From RHKX01 sp963826475 (GTDB lineage: Bacteria > Actinomycetota > Thermoleophilia > Solirubrobacterales > 70-9), in the NCBI GenBank assembly GCA_963826475.1, contig CAWGXC010000003.1, positions 248,001 to 312,000 of the forward strand: DNA of 64,000 nucleotides, in the 5' to 3' direction. The notes under the pieces are model-generated. The model saw only the letters and a program-made list of their open reading frames with translations, did not search any database and was not told where the DNA came from. A program made the translations under genes and the position numbers. Of this stretch, positions 8,394 through 16,621 are shown piece after piece (the first letter of the stretch is position 1; each line of letters opens with the position of its first letter).

Positions 8394-10313
8394 ATGCGAA
8401 GGACGAACACGGGTCGGACGGGCGTCGAGAAGGCCAAGCGTCGGCACGTAGGACGCAGCGCCGCTCGAGGTAAGCGGCTCGCAGCCCTCGCAGCACTATG
8501 TCTCTGCCTTGGCGCGGTCCCAGCCGTGGCCGCTGCATCCACCTGGAACGACGGCGACGTCTTCGCCGGCGTTGGCAACGGCAGCTACAACGTCTACGAC
8601 AACGCCGGAACCTTCAAGGAGACCATCAGCGACGGACTCGGCGGCTTCACCACGGGCTGCGCCTTCAACAACTCGCAGACCTTCCTCTTCACGACGAACT
8701 TCAGCGCCGCCCGCGTTCCCACCTACACCGATGCCCACCCACACACCGTGGACACGTCCATAGATCCGGGCGCGCAGGGCGGTGGCAGCACGGAGTCGAT
8801 CGTGTTCGACAAGTCCGGGAACTTCTATGTCAGCAACACCGGCGGCAACGGCGACATCCAGAAGTGGGACTCGTCCAATCACTTCGTCCAGTCGTTCGAT
8901 GTCCCGAGATCCGACTGGATCGACCTCGCGAAGGATCAGAAGACGATCTTCTTCACGACCGAGGGCCGGCAGGTGTTTCGCTACGACGTAGGGGCCGACA
9001 CGGCGCTTCCGGACTTCGCCACGCTCCCGGGCTCGGGTGAGGCATACGCGCTGCGCCTGCTTCCACCCGGCGACGGAACGGGCGGCCTGCTCGTGGCGGA
9101 CGGTGACGAGGTCAAGCGCCTCGACGGCTCGGGTGCTGTCGTCGCCACCTACGACGCCCCGGGCGAGGACTCCTGGTTCTCGCTCAACCTCGACCCGAAC
9201 GGCACGTCCTTCTGGTCCGGGGGCTTCTCCTCGAACAACTTCTACCGCTTCAACATCGCCACGGGAGCCATCGAGGTCGGCCCGATCACGGCAGCGGGCG
9301 GTCAGCTGTTCGGACTCTGCGTCAAAGGCGAGCAGACGGCGGCAAAGCCGCCCTCTGCCGATCTCTCGGTCACTCAGACCGATTCCCCCGACCCCGTCAA
9401 CGTTGACGACAACCTCACCTACTCGATCACCGTCAAGAACAACGGGCCCGACGCCGCTGCCGGGGTGAAGTTGACGGATCCGCTCCCCGCGGGCGTCGAC
9501 TTCGTCTCCGCCACGCCGGATCAGGGAAGCTGCAGCGGGACGAGCACCGTGACCTGCGATCTGGGGTCGATGGCCAACGGCGCGACCTCTCAGACCGAGA
9601 TCGTCGTCACGCCGAGGTCGGTGGGAACCGGCACGCTGTCCAACACGGCGACCGTCGACGCCACCACCGCAGATGACAACGGCGCGAACGATTCGGCGAC
9701 CGAGACCACGACCGTGAAGCTCCCCGACGATTACTACGAGGAGCCGCAGGAGTGTGTGGCCAACGGCGTCGTCCTCAACGGCAAGATCCTGCAGGGCGCT
9801 GACGGCAACGAGACGTTCACCGGCTCGGACAACAACGACCAGATCATGGGCGGTCGCGGCAACGACACGATCACGGGCCTCAAGGGCGACGACTGCCTGT
9901 TCGGTCAGGAGGACAACGACACGATCAAGGGCGACGAGGGCAAGGACGTGATCCAGGGGAACACCGGGAACGACAAGCTCAAGGGCAACGATGACGACGA
10001 CACGATCGATGCCGGCGGCGGCGCGGACAAGGTCGACGGCGGCAGCGGCATGGACTCGATCAAGGGCCGCGGCGGCACCGACAAGATCAAGGGCGGCGCC
10101 GACGACGACGTCATCAGGGCCGGCGGCAGCAAGGACAAGGTCAAGGGCAACGCCGGCGACGACATGATCAACGGCGGCAACGAGGACGACAAGATCAACG
10201 ACACCGAGGGCCGCAACACGATCAAGTGCGGCAAGGGCGTCGACAAGGTGATCACCAACAAGCAGTCGAAGGTCAACAAGAAGGACTGCGAGAAGATCAG
10301 GATCAAGAAGTAG
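8394..10313 (+). CDS. Secreted multidomain protein: beta-propeller, DUF11 and RTX repeats
   Basis: 639 residues with a long Arg-rich signal peptide (cleavage near residue 48, VPAVAAA). Residues about 50-315 resemble an NHL/SMP-30-like beta-propeller (repeated Gly/Asp-rich blades such as VFDKSGNFYVSNTGGNGDI). Residues about 321-441 are a DUF11/conserved-repeat Ig-like domain (DLSVTQTDSPDPVNVDDNLT, with the family NNGPD...A pattern). Residues about 460-622 are RTX calcium-binding repeats unusually rich in lysine (for example DNDTIKGDEGKD). It has its own promoter and no membrane anchor or sorting motif. With 4223-6490 and 7410-8297 it makes a run of three calcium-dependent surface or secreted proteins. 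No enzymatic residues are identifiable. Confidence 0.82.
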   Translation: MRRTNTGRTGVEKAKRRHVGRSAARGKRLAALAALCLCLGAVPAVAAASTWNDGDVFAGVGNGSYNVYDNAGTFKETISDGLGGFTTGCAFNNSQTFLFTTNFSAARVPTYTDAHPHTVDTSIDPGAQGGGSTESIVFDKSGNFYVSNTGGNGDIQKWDSSNHFVQSFDVPRSDWIDLAKDQKTIFFTTEGRQVFRYDVGADTALPDFATLPGSGEAYALRLLPPGDGTGGLLVADGDEVKRLDGSGAVVATYDAPGEDSWFSLNLDPNGTSFWSGGFSSNNFYRFNIATGAIEVGPITAAGGQLFGLCVKGEQTAAKPPSADLSVTQTDSPDPVNVDDNLTYSITVKNNGPDAAAGVKLTDPLPAGVDFVSATPDQGSCSGTSTVTCDLGSMANGATSQTEIVVTPRSVGTGTLSNTATVDATTADDNGANDSATETTTVKLPDDYYEEPQECVANGVVLNGKILQGADGNETFTGSDNNDQIMGGRGNDTITGLKGDDCLFGQEDNDTIKGDEGKDVIQGNTGNDKLKGNDDDDTIDAGGGADKVDGGSGMDSIKGRGGTDKIKGGADDDVIRAGGSKDKVKGNAGDDMINGGNEDDKINDTEGRNTIKCGKGVDKVITNKQSKVNKKDCEKIRIKK

Positions 10314-10317
10314 TGGC

Positions 10318-10333
10318 GAGCGCCGCAGCGCTC
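10318..10333. terminator. Hairpin between convergent genes
   Basis: GAGCGC (10318-10323), loop CGCA, GCGCTC (10328-10333), located between the RTX-multidomain stop and the convergent sortase stop, with which it overlaps by two bases. Likely shared; no T-tract. Confidence 0.4.
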
Positions 10334-11042
10334 AGTCGTTGCGAAGCTCCCTGGCGAAGACGATCACGTTGTTTTCATACCCGGTTCCCGGGTCGAACTT
10401 CCCGCCGCATGTGATCAGCGCGAGGCCCGGCCTCCGGGTCATCCCGTAGACCTCCTCGGACGGGAAGCTCGCCTTCGCGACCTCCAGGGTCCGGAGGATC
10501 CGGAAGGTGTGGGTCAGTCCGGCCCGGTCGGTGACGATGACTTCCGAGCCCGGGCGGGCCTGGGGCAGCTGGGTGAAGGCCGCCGGGCCGCTGAGGCTGT
10601 CGAGGTGGCCGAGGACGATCGCTCGGCCGGGCTCGCTCGGCCGGGGCCCGGCATCGAACCATCCTGCCTCGAAGACGGGGGGTACTTCGATGCCATCGTC
10701 GGTGGCCTCTACGGGGACGATCGTGGTGTCGACGCCGACGTCGGGGATCTGGATGCGCGCGGGTGGGGCAGGGCGGCTCTCGGCCGGCCTGACACCCGGC
10801 TCCGTCGGCGCCGCAGCGGCGGGATCGCCCGTGACGACGCGCCTGATCTTGCTCGACTCACCCTCGGCCGGGGCCGCTCCGACCCTGGGGACGGCTGAGA
10901 GCTGCGCCGGGGTGAGGAGCGGGTCCTGCCGTGAGGGGTCGCCGCTCAGCAGCAGAACCGCACCGCCTGCGAGGAGCGCGGGAATCAGGAACGCCAGAAG
11001 AGTCCGGGAGCGAGTCGCGCCGCCGCTTGAACGGCCCCTCAT
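10332..11042 (-). CDS. Class E/F sortase
   Basis: 236 residues: one N-terminal membrane helix (about 14-33), a disordered linker, and a sortase beta-barrel (about 93-234). The catalytic triad is visible as His146 (VLGHLDS), Cys212 (LITCGG) and Arg231 (VFAREL). Sortases cleave a sorting motif between Thr and Gly and join the protein to the cell wall. It begins 12 bases after the DUF4397 gene on the same strand, preceded by GAGCGGAG. That upstream protein ends with an APETG motif, helix and Arg-rich tail, so it is the probable dedicated substrate. No other sortable protein is evident in the window. Confidence 0.9.
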   Translation of the reverse strand: MRGRSSGGATRSRTLLAFLIPALLAGGAVLLLSGDPSRQDPLLTPAQLSAVPRVGAAPAEGESSKIRRVVTGDPAAAAPTEPGVRPAESRPAPPARIQIPDVGVDTTIVPVEATDDGIEVPPVFEAGWFDAGPRPSEPGRAIVLGHLDSLSGPAAFTQLPQARPGSEVIVTDRAGLTHTFRILRTLEVAKASFPSEEVYGMTRRPGLALITCGGKFDPGTGYENNVIVFARELRND

Positions 11043-11054
11043 CGAGGGCTCCGC

Positions 11055-11858
11055 TCAGCCCGCTTGCGAGGGACGGCCGCGGCCTCGGGTCCTCAGGCGG
11101 ACGACTCCCAGGCCGAGCAGACCCGCTACGAGCGCCGCGAGGACGGCAAGGGGCAGATCGGGGCCGGTGCCGTCGGTGCGCGCAAGCCCCCCGAGGCCCG
11201 TCTCTGGAGCTGCGCCGGGCGCCGCGACGTCGTCTTGAACGAGCATGATCTTGGCCACCTCGCCCTGGCTGCCGACGACCAGCGCGGTCTCAGAGGTGCC
11301 GGCCGCGAGCGGTGCGGTGCCGGCAACGACCGTCTCGTCGTTCTTGGGGTTCGCGACGGTGATGCGATAGTCGCCCGGATCGAGCTGGAGGTAGTCGGTG
11401 GCGTCGGTGTAGGAGGCGCCCTTGGCGACCACCTTGTCGTCGAGCAGGATGTTGGCGTCGCCGAGCTCCGGCGCTGCGTGGATCATCCGCAGACGGGCGA
11501 CGCCGGCCTTCGCGTCGCGATCCTTGAAGAAGCGGATCTCGGCCGATTTGTCGGTCTTCATCGCGATGACCAGATAACTCGCGCCCGGAGCGAGGTTCTG
11601 CTCGGCGCTCAGCTTCACGCCGTCGGGCGCACTCACCTCGAAGCTGTCGTCGCCCGAGGGTACGGTGACCTGATCCGACGGGTCGCCGAATCCCGCGGTT
11701 TCGATCTCGGTCCCGTTGACGCTCAGGGTGACATCCCCGACACCGGGCACCGCATGCACGAATCTGACCGTAGAATCAACGCTCGACGCGCTTGCAGGTG
11801 CAGCCGTCATCAGCACTGTGAATACTCCGGCGAACATGAGTGAAGAAAGTCGTCCCAT
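11055..11858 (-). CDS. DUF4397 surface protein with C-terminal sorting signal
   Basis: 267 residues from the ATG at 11858. A TACGCT box (11874-11869) ends ten bases upstream of that ATG, and a good signal peptide (MGRLSSLMFAGVFTVLMTA, cleavage near APASA) follows. Two DUF4397 repeats are seen (VRFVHAVPGVGDVTLSVNG and LRMIHAAPELGDANILLDD), the usual arrangement for this beta-rich extracellular family. The C-terminus reads APETG (217-221), a hydrophobic helix (about 236-256), then an Arg-rich tail: a cell-wall sorting signal with Ala in place of Leu. The sortase gene follows 12 bases later. Its 5' end overlaps the divergent gene at 11836 by 23 bases. Confidence 0.88.
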   Translation of the reverse strand: MGRLSSLMFAGVFTVLMTAAPASASSVDSTVRFVHAVPGVGDVTLSVNGTEIETAGFGDPSDQVTVPSGDDSFEVSAPDGVKLSAEQNLAPGASYLVIAMKTDKSAEIRFFKDRDAKAGVARLRMIHAAPELGDANILLDDKVVAKGASYTDATDYLQLDPGDYRITVANPKNDETVVAGTAPLAAGTSETALVVGSQGEVAKIMLVQDDVAAPGAAPETGLGGLARTDGTGPDLPLAVLAALVAGLLGLGVVRLRTRGRGRPSQAG

Positions 11859-12855
11859 AGAGCGCGCAAGCGTAGCTGCTGCAGATGCGGACAAATCCGC
11901 AGCGCTCGCCGAGGGCCTGAGCGAGCTCGAGCTCCCCTTCCGCGCGACGCTGGAGCTGCGCTACCGCCGCGGCCTCCCCGACTCGACGATTGCGGCCGTG
12001 GCCCAGGTCGAGGAGCCGGAGATCGTCCGACAGCGCAGCCGGGCGCTCGTCTGGCTCGCCCAGCGGGCCGGCATCGAGGGTCGCGACGCAATCGAGACCG
12101 TCGAGAGCGGCCTCACCATGCTCTGGGCGGATGGGCCCGCCGGCCCGCCGGCCCCGCCCGCCCAGGGGCCGGCGCTCGAGGCCGAAGCAGCCCACGAGCC
12201 TGCGACCCGAGCGGAGTCGCCGGTCGAAAGCACGCCGGCGATCCAATCCATCCCTCCGCCCTCCAGCCCACCTCCTGCTTCCGGGTCCACGTCCGCGTCC
12301 GTGCCCTCGCCGAAGCCGTTCCCGGCTGCCCGCTCGAAGCGGGACTCGAAGCCGAAGCCGGCCGGCACGTCCAATCGACGGTTGCCCGCGCTGCTTGCGG
12401 TGGCTGCCATCGCCGTCGTCCTCTTCATCGTCGTCACGGGAGGCTCCGACGACGCCACCGACGGAGGCGGAGCGCCACAGGTGACGGACTCCACGACCAA
12501 GGACGGCGTCAAGCCGAGCGCGGACACCGTCTCGATGCAGATGCTCCCCGGCGTGGACATCAAAGGCAAGATCGACGTCACCATGAGCGGCGACCCCGCT
12601 CAGCCGAAGCTCGACATGAAGCTCGAGGGGCTACCCAACCCGGCCGGCGAATACAGGGCTTGGCTGTACAAGTCGGTGATCGACTCCAGAAGCCTGGGCC
12701 GAGCGCGGAAGGGCGACGGCGAGATCAAGGCGACCCTGCCGGAGAACTGGCAGGACTACCCGTTCATCGACGTCTCCATCCAGGAGCCCGGGAGCATCGC
12801 TCACAGCGGCGAGAGCATCTCCAGGATCCCCACCGGGGACCTGCCGCAGCCTTAG
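11836..12855 (+). CDS. Single-pass membrane protein with sigma-region-4-like N-terminus
   Basis: 339 residues from the ATG at 11836 (AATACT at 11821-11826 ends nine bases upstream). Residues about 20-75 resemble the helix-turn-helix portion of sigma factors (LELRYRRGLPDSTIAAVAQV). A long Pro/Ala/Ser-rich linker (about 105-180), a membrane helix (about 182-202) and an extracytoplasmic beta-rich domain (about 225-335) follow. The last part faintly resembles the outer domain of anti-sigma-K (RskA-like) proteins (VDIKGKIDVTMSG...NPAGEYRAWLY). The sigma factor gene at 12924 follows on the same strand, so a regulatory partnership is possible, but no zinc-binding anti-sigma motif is seen. Unrecognised family; function unknown. 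Confidence 0.7.
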   Translation: MSEESRPIERASVAAADADKSAALAEGLSELELPFRATLELRYRRGLPDSTIAAVAQVEEPEIVRQRSRALVWLAQRAGIEGRDAIETVESGLTMLWADGPAGPPAPPAQGPALEAEAAHEPATRAESPVESTPAIQSIPPPSSPPPASGSTSASVPSPKPFPAARSKRDSKPKPAGTSNRRLPALLAVAAIAVVLFIVVTGGSDDATDGGGAPQVTDSTTKDGVKPSADTVSMQMLPGVDIKGKIDVTMSGDPAQPKLDMKLEGLPNPAGEYRAWLYKSVIDSRSLGRARKGDGEIKATLPENWQDYPFIDVSIQEPGSIAHSGESISRIPTGDLPQP

Positions 12856-12923
12856 GCCGGCGGTCGGGCGATCGTGCATCTCGCCGACCTCACAAACGCG
12901 GTGCGGCGGTCGTTGAAGACGAG

Positions 12924-13433
12924 ATGCCGGCAACCGACGCAGTAAGCCTTCCACCGTTTCAAGCGCTCGTCGATGACCACGCGGTCGCGATCGCACGCTT
13001 TCTCCGCGGCATGCTCGGCCCCGACGACGTCGACGACGTCCTTCAGGAAACGCTCCTCGCCGCTCTGCGCGCCTATCCGCGCTTCGACGGCTCCAATCCC
13101 CGCGCCTGGCTCCTCACGATCGCTCGCAACAAGGCCATCGACGAGCATCGTGCCGGCGCCCGGCGTCCCGAACATCTGATCCAGCCGGATGCACAGCCGG
13201 GGCGGGACGTCGCCGTCGCCGGCCTGGACACGGGCTCGGATCTGTGGAGCGCGGTGGCCCGGCTGCCCGAGAAGCAGCGGGCGGCGCTGGTGCTTCGCTT
13301 TGCCCTCGACTTGCGCTACCGGGAGATCGGGGAGGCCATCGGCTGTTCGGAGGCGGCCGCCAGGCGCAGCGTCCACGAGGCAGTCAAGAGGCTGCGAGAT
13401 TCAGAGGAGATCCAATCGGAGGTGGCGAGATGA
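12924..13433 (+). CDS. ECF-type RNA polymerase sigma factor
   Basis: 169 residues with sigma region 2 (about 10-75; DDVDDVLQETLLAALRAYPR and AWLLTIARNKAIDEHR) and region 4 (about 110-160; LPEKQRAALVLRFALDLRYR, HTH YREIGEAIGCSEAAARRSV). No region 1.1 or 3 is present, as in ECF factors. The start at ATG 12924 (MPATDAVS) places region 2 at the usual distance from the N-terminus. Its TGA overlaps the ATG of an alkylguanine methyltransferase gene (ATGA, 13430-13433) rather than an anti-sigma gene, which suggests regulation linked to alkylation damage. The upstream membrane protein could be an unconventional partner. Confidence 0.9.
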   Translation: MPATDAVSLPPFQALVDDHAVAIARFLRGMLGPDDVDDVLQETLLAALRAYPRFDGSNPRAWLLTIARNKAIDEHRAGARRPEHLIQPDAQPGRDVAVAGLDTGSDLWSAVARLPEKQRAALVLRFALDLRYREIGEAIGCSEAAARRSVHEAVKRLRDSEEIQSEVAR

Positions 13434-14059
13434 GCGATACAGGCGTAACCGGCGAAAGTGAGCTGAAACGGGCGATCGAGGCCGGCACCCGGGTCACCGT
13501 CGAGCGGGCGGCGCTCAGGGCCCGGCTCGCCGCGGGTGCCGATGCCGAGGGACTGCTCGATGTCGCCTACTGCGAGATCGATTCACCCGTCGGGCCGCTG
13601 CTGGCGTCCGCGACATCCCGCGGCTTGATCGCGCTCGGCCTGCCGAGTCAAGACGTCGACGACCAACTCGCGCTGCTCGCCGCCGCGGTCTCCCCGCGCC
13701 TGCTCGAGGCGCCGGCACGGCTCGACCCGGTGCGTCGTGAGCTTGGGGAGTACTTCGAGGGCAGGCGGCGCGATTTCGATCTGGACCTCGACTGGCGCCT
13801 AACCGGCGGCTTCACCCGCAAGGTCCTGCGGGCGACGGCGCGAATCCCGTTCGGAGAGACCCGCAGCTACCGCCAGGTGGCGGCCAGCGCCGGAAGCCCG
13901 CGCGCTTTCCGCGCCGCCGGCAGCGCGCTCGGCTCCAATCCGATTCCGATCGTGGTGCCCTGCCACCGCGTCCTGCGCACCGGTGGCGCGCTGGGCGGAT
14001 ACGCGGGTGGCCTCGACATCAAGCGGCGGTTGCTCGAGCTCGAGGGCGGGCTCGCCTAG
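13430..14059 (+). CDS. ogt: Methylated-DNA--protein-cysteine methyltransferase (Ogt-like)
   Basis: 209 residues. It removes alkyl groups from O6-alkylguanine or O4-alkylthymine onto its own cysteine, a suicide reaction. The active site IPIVVPCHRV places acceptor Cys178. The DNA-binding helix region FTRKVLRATARIPFGETRSY and the asparagine-hinge-like segment GSNPIPI precede it, and a GGYAGG loop follows. About 40 extra charged residues precede the domain start (near LLDVAYCEID). They have no metal-binding motif, but their position after a sigma factor makes a degenerate regulatory extension conceivable. Four-base overlap with the sigma gene indicates coupled translation. Confidence 0.92.
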   Translation: MSDTGVTGESELKRAIEAGTRVTVERAALRARLAAGADAEGLLDVAYCEIDSPVGPLLASATSRGLIALGLPSQDVDDQLALLAAAVSPRLLEAPARLDPVRRELGEYFEGRRRDFDLDLDWRLTGGFTRKVLRATARIPFGETRSYRQVAASAGSPRAFRAAGSALGSNPIPIVVPCHRVLRTGGALGGYAGGLDIKRRLLELEGGLA

Positions 14060-14146
14060 CGGCCGATCGGGGGCCGGCGTTCGGGACCCATCCCGACAGC
14101 CCAAGAGCAATGCCGGAAGAGGAGACCCCGCTAGCCTCATCGAGCC

Positions 14147-15067
14147 ATGCTTCCCCTCGCGGACCTCGGCGCCACGATCGTCGGAATGCTGCCCTCGTTC
14201 TCACTGATCGTCCTGGCCGGCGCCTACGCCGTCCGAATCGTCCGCCTGGCGGGAACCGGCCGCGCGGTGCCGCTGTGGCGGCAGGCGTTCTTCCTCTCCG
14301 GGTTGGCCGTGCTGGCGGTCGCGTTGGTCTCCCCGATCGACCGGCTCGCCGACGAGCTCCTGACGGTCCACATGATCCAACACCTGCTGATCATGGACGT
14401 CGCGGCGCTCTTCCTCGTCTTCGGCCTGACCGGGCCGGTCATGCAGCCCGTTCTCGCGTTCCCAGGGCTGCGCTGGACCCGTCACCTGGCGAACCCGATC
14501 GTCGCGCTGGCCATCTGGACCGTGCTCCTGTACGCCTGGCACGTCCCGGTGCTTTACGAGGCCGCCACCTTCGACAGCGACCTCGTCCACGGAGTGCAGC
14601 ACGTCTGCTTCTTCCTGGCCGGTTTCGCGTTCTGGATGTCGCTGCTCGGCCCCCTGCCGAAGCCAAGCTGGTTCGGCGGCGCCGCAAGTGCGGGCTTCGT
14701 CGCCGCGATCAGGCTCATCGGAGCCGTGCTGGCGAACATCCTGATGTGGTCGGGGTCGGTTCTCTACGACCGCTACCAGGGGGGCGAGGCGGCGCACGGT
14801 GTCGCGCCACTCACCGATCAGGGGACCGCCGGGATCGTGATGATGGCCGAGAGCACCGTGATCAGCCTCGCCGTGCTGAGCTGGCTCGTGCTGCGATGGG
14901 CCAGACAGGACACCGAACGCCAAGAGCTCCTCGACCTCGCCGCCTCCCGCGGCGTCGAACTCGATCCGAAGCGGGCCGAGCGGGCCGTCGGCGCCGGCCA
15001 GGGCGCGCGCCTTCGTGAGCGGATCGAGACGACCCCGGTGCGGCCGCGGGCGAGTGACGGGCATTGA
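14147..15067 (+). CDS. ctaG: Cytochrome c oxidase assembly protein, CtaG (caa3) family
   Basis: 306 residues with about seven membrane helices, matching the caa3_CtaG family, which helps copper insertion into heme-copper oxidases. Family histidine-containing helices are visible: LLTVHMIQHLLIMD, LYAWHVPVLYEA and LVHGVQHVCFFLAG. The C-terminal tail is charged and cytoplasmic. TAGCCT (14132-14137) ends nine bases before the ATG, suggesting a leaderless message. The next gene starts with TTG overlapping its TGA (TTGA, 15064-15067). No oxidase subunits are in the window. Confidence 0.9.
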   Translation: MLPLADLGATIVGMLPSFSLIVLAGAYAVRIVRLAGTGRAVPLWRQAFFLSGLAVLAVALVSPIDRLADELLTVHMIQHLLIMDVAALFLVFGLTGPVMQPVLAFPGLRWTRHLANPIVALAIWTVLLYAWHVPVLYEAATFDSDLVHGVQHVCFFLAGFAFWMSLLGPLPKPSWFGGAASAGFVAAIRLIGAVLANILMWSGSVLYDRYQGGEAAHGVAPLTDQGTAGIVMMAESTVISLAVLSWLVLRWARQDTERQELLDLAASRGVELDPKRAERAVGAGQGARLRERIETTPVRPRASDGH

Positions 15068-16554
15068 GTCGCAACCGATACCTCTTCGTGCTCGTCTTCG
15101 TCGTCGGCACCGGATCGCTAGGAGCCGAGATCGCGGTCGCACGGCTGATGGCCCCCTTCTTCGGGGCCTCGACGATCGTCTGGGCCAACACGATCGGCGT
15201 GGTCCTCGTCGCGCTCTCGATCGGCTACTGGTTCGGCGGGAGGCTCGCCGACCGCAACCCGACGCAGGCGGGCCTCAGCAGGATGGTCCTCGGCGCAGCG
15301 GTCCTCTTGGCCGTCGTCCCTTTCGTCGCCAAGCCGTTCCTGAAGATCTCAGTCGATGCGCTCGACAACATCTCGGCCGGCGCCTTCGCCGGTTCTCTGC
15401 TCGGCGTCCTCGCGCTCATCTCGATCCCGGTGATGCTGCTCGGTGCCGCCTCGCCGTACGCGCTGCGCCTCGCCATCCCCGACGTCGAGCACACAGGTCG
15501 CATCTCCGGCCGCCTCTACGCGATCTCGACCGCCGGCTCGCTCGTCGGCACGATGAGCTCGTCGCTGCTGTTGATCCCCTTCGTGGGCACTCAGCGAACG
15601 TTTCTCGTCTTCGCCTTCGTGATCGCCGCGACCGCGGTGGTCGGGCTCGGGCCGCGGTTCTTCGCCGTGCCGACGATCCTGGCGGCGGCGCTCGCGCTGC
15701 CGGTCGGGACGGTCAAGGCCTCCGACCTCGGCGCCGTGATCTACGAGGACGAGACCGCGACGCAGTACGCGCAGGTGATCGAGCAACCCGACGGAACGCG
15801 GCTGCTGCAGCTCAACGAGGGCCAGGCGACGCACTCGATGCTCAGGCCGGGCTCCTACCTGACGGGCCGCTACTGGGATGGTCTGCTGGCGCTGCCCTTC
15901 GCGGCGCTCGACGGGCCGCCGAAGCGGGTCGCGATCCTCGGCAACGCGGCGGGAACGGCCGCCCGCATGTACGGGCACTTCTTCCCTGACGCGCGGGTCG
16001 ACGGAGTCGAGATCGACGGCGAGTTGACCGAGATCGGCCGCGAGTACTTCGATCTCTCCGGTCCTCATCTGCACACCTCAACGGCCGACGCGCGACCCTG
16101 GTTGCGCACCTCGCCGGGTGATTACGACGTGATCGTGGTCGACGCCTATCGGCAGCCCTACATCCCCTTCTACCTGGCGACGAAGGAGTTCTTCCAGCTG
16201 GTCGGCCAGAGGCTGGCTCCGGGCGGGACCGTGATCGTCAACGTCGGCCACCCCTCCGGGAACGACGATCTCGAGAAGGTGATCGGCGCGACGATGGCCA
16301 CCGAGTTCCCGACCGTCGTTCGTGATCCGATCGAGGATGAGAACACGCTGTTGCTCGCCAGCCGGGCCCCCGCCTCCGGCGAGCGCCTGATCGCCTCGCC
16401 GGAGGTGCCGGGCGACCTCGCCGGCATGGCCGCCGTTCAGGCCCCCCGCCTGGGGCCGCGGCTGCCGGGCGGCGAGGTCTACACCGACGACAAGGCGCCG
16501 GTCGAGTGGCTGATCGACCGCTCGATCCTGGGTTACGCGCAGGGTGAGGGCTGA
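15064..16554 (+). CDS. Membrane-fused spermidine synthase-like protein
   Basis: 496 residues with a TTG start overlapping the ctaG stop. The N-terminal half (about 1-215) has six or seven membrane helices (for example GASTIVWANTIGVVLVALS and LISIPVMLLGAASPYALRLA). The C-terminal half (about 220-490) is a Rossmann-fold aminopropyltransferase-like domain with NEGQATHSM, the nucleotide-binding GNAAGT, acidic VDGVEID and the active-site-like DAYRQPYIPFYLATKEFF. This is the fused MFS/spermidine synthase architecture common in actinobacteria. Whether it makes polyamines or another product is not settled, because the GGGDG core is altered to GNAAG. Confidence 0.85.
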   Translation: MSRNRYLFVLVFVVGTGSLGAEIAVARLMAPFFGASTIVWANTIGVVLVALSIGYWFGGRLADRNPTQAGLSRMVLGAAVLLAVVPFVAKPFLKISVDALDNISAGAFAGSLLGVLALISIPVMLLGAASPYALRLAIPDVEHTGRISGRLYAISTAGSLVGTMSSSLLLIPFVGTQRTFLVFAFVIAATAVVGLGPRFFAVPTILAAALALPVGTVKASDLGAVIYEDETATQYAQVIEQPDGTRLLQLNEGQATHSMLRPGSYLTGRYWDGLLALPFAALDGPPKRVAILGNAAGTAARMYGHFFPDARVDGVEIDGELTEIGREYFDLSGPHLHTSTADARPWLRTSPGDYDVIVVDAYRQPYIPFYLATKEFFQLVGQRLAPGGTVIVNVGHPSGNDDLEKVIGATMATEFPTVVRDPIEDENTLLLASRAPASGERLIASPEVPGDLAGMAAVQAPRLGPRLPGGEVYTDDKAPVEWLIDRSILGYAQGEG

Positions 16555-16621
16555 AGCCCCGAGGTGCCCGCGAGCAGGATCGGTTCCGCTCGCCCCGAAC
16601 ATCGCAGCGGAGTCCAATGCC

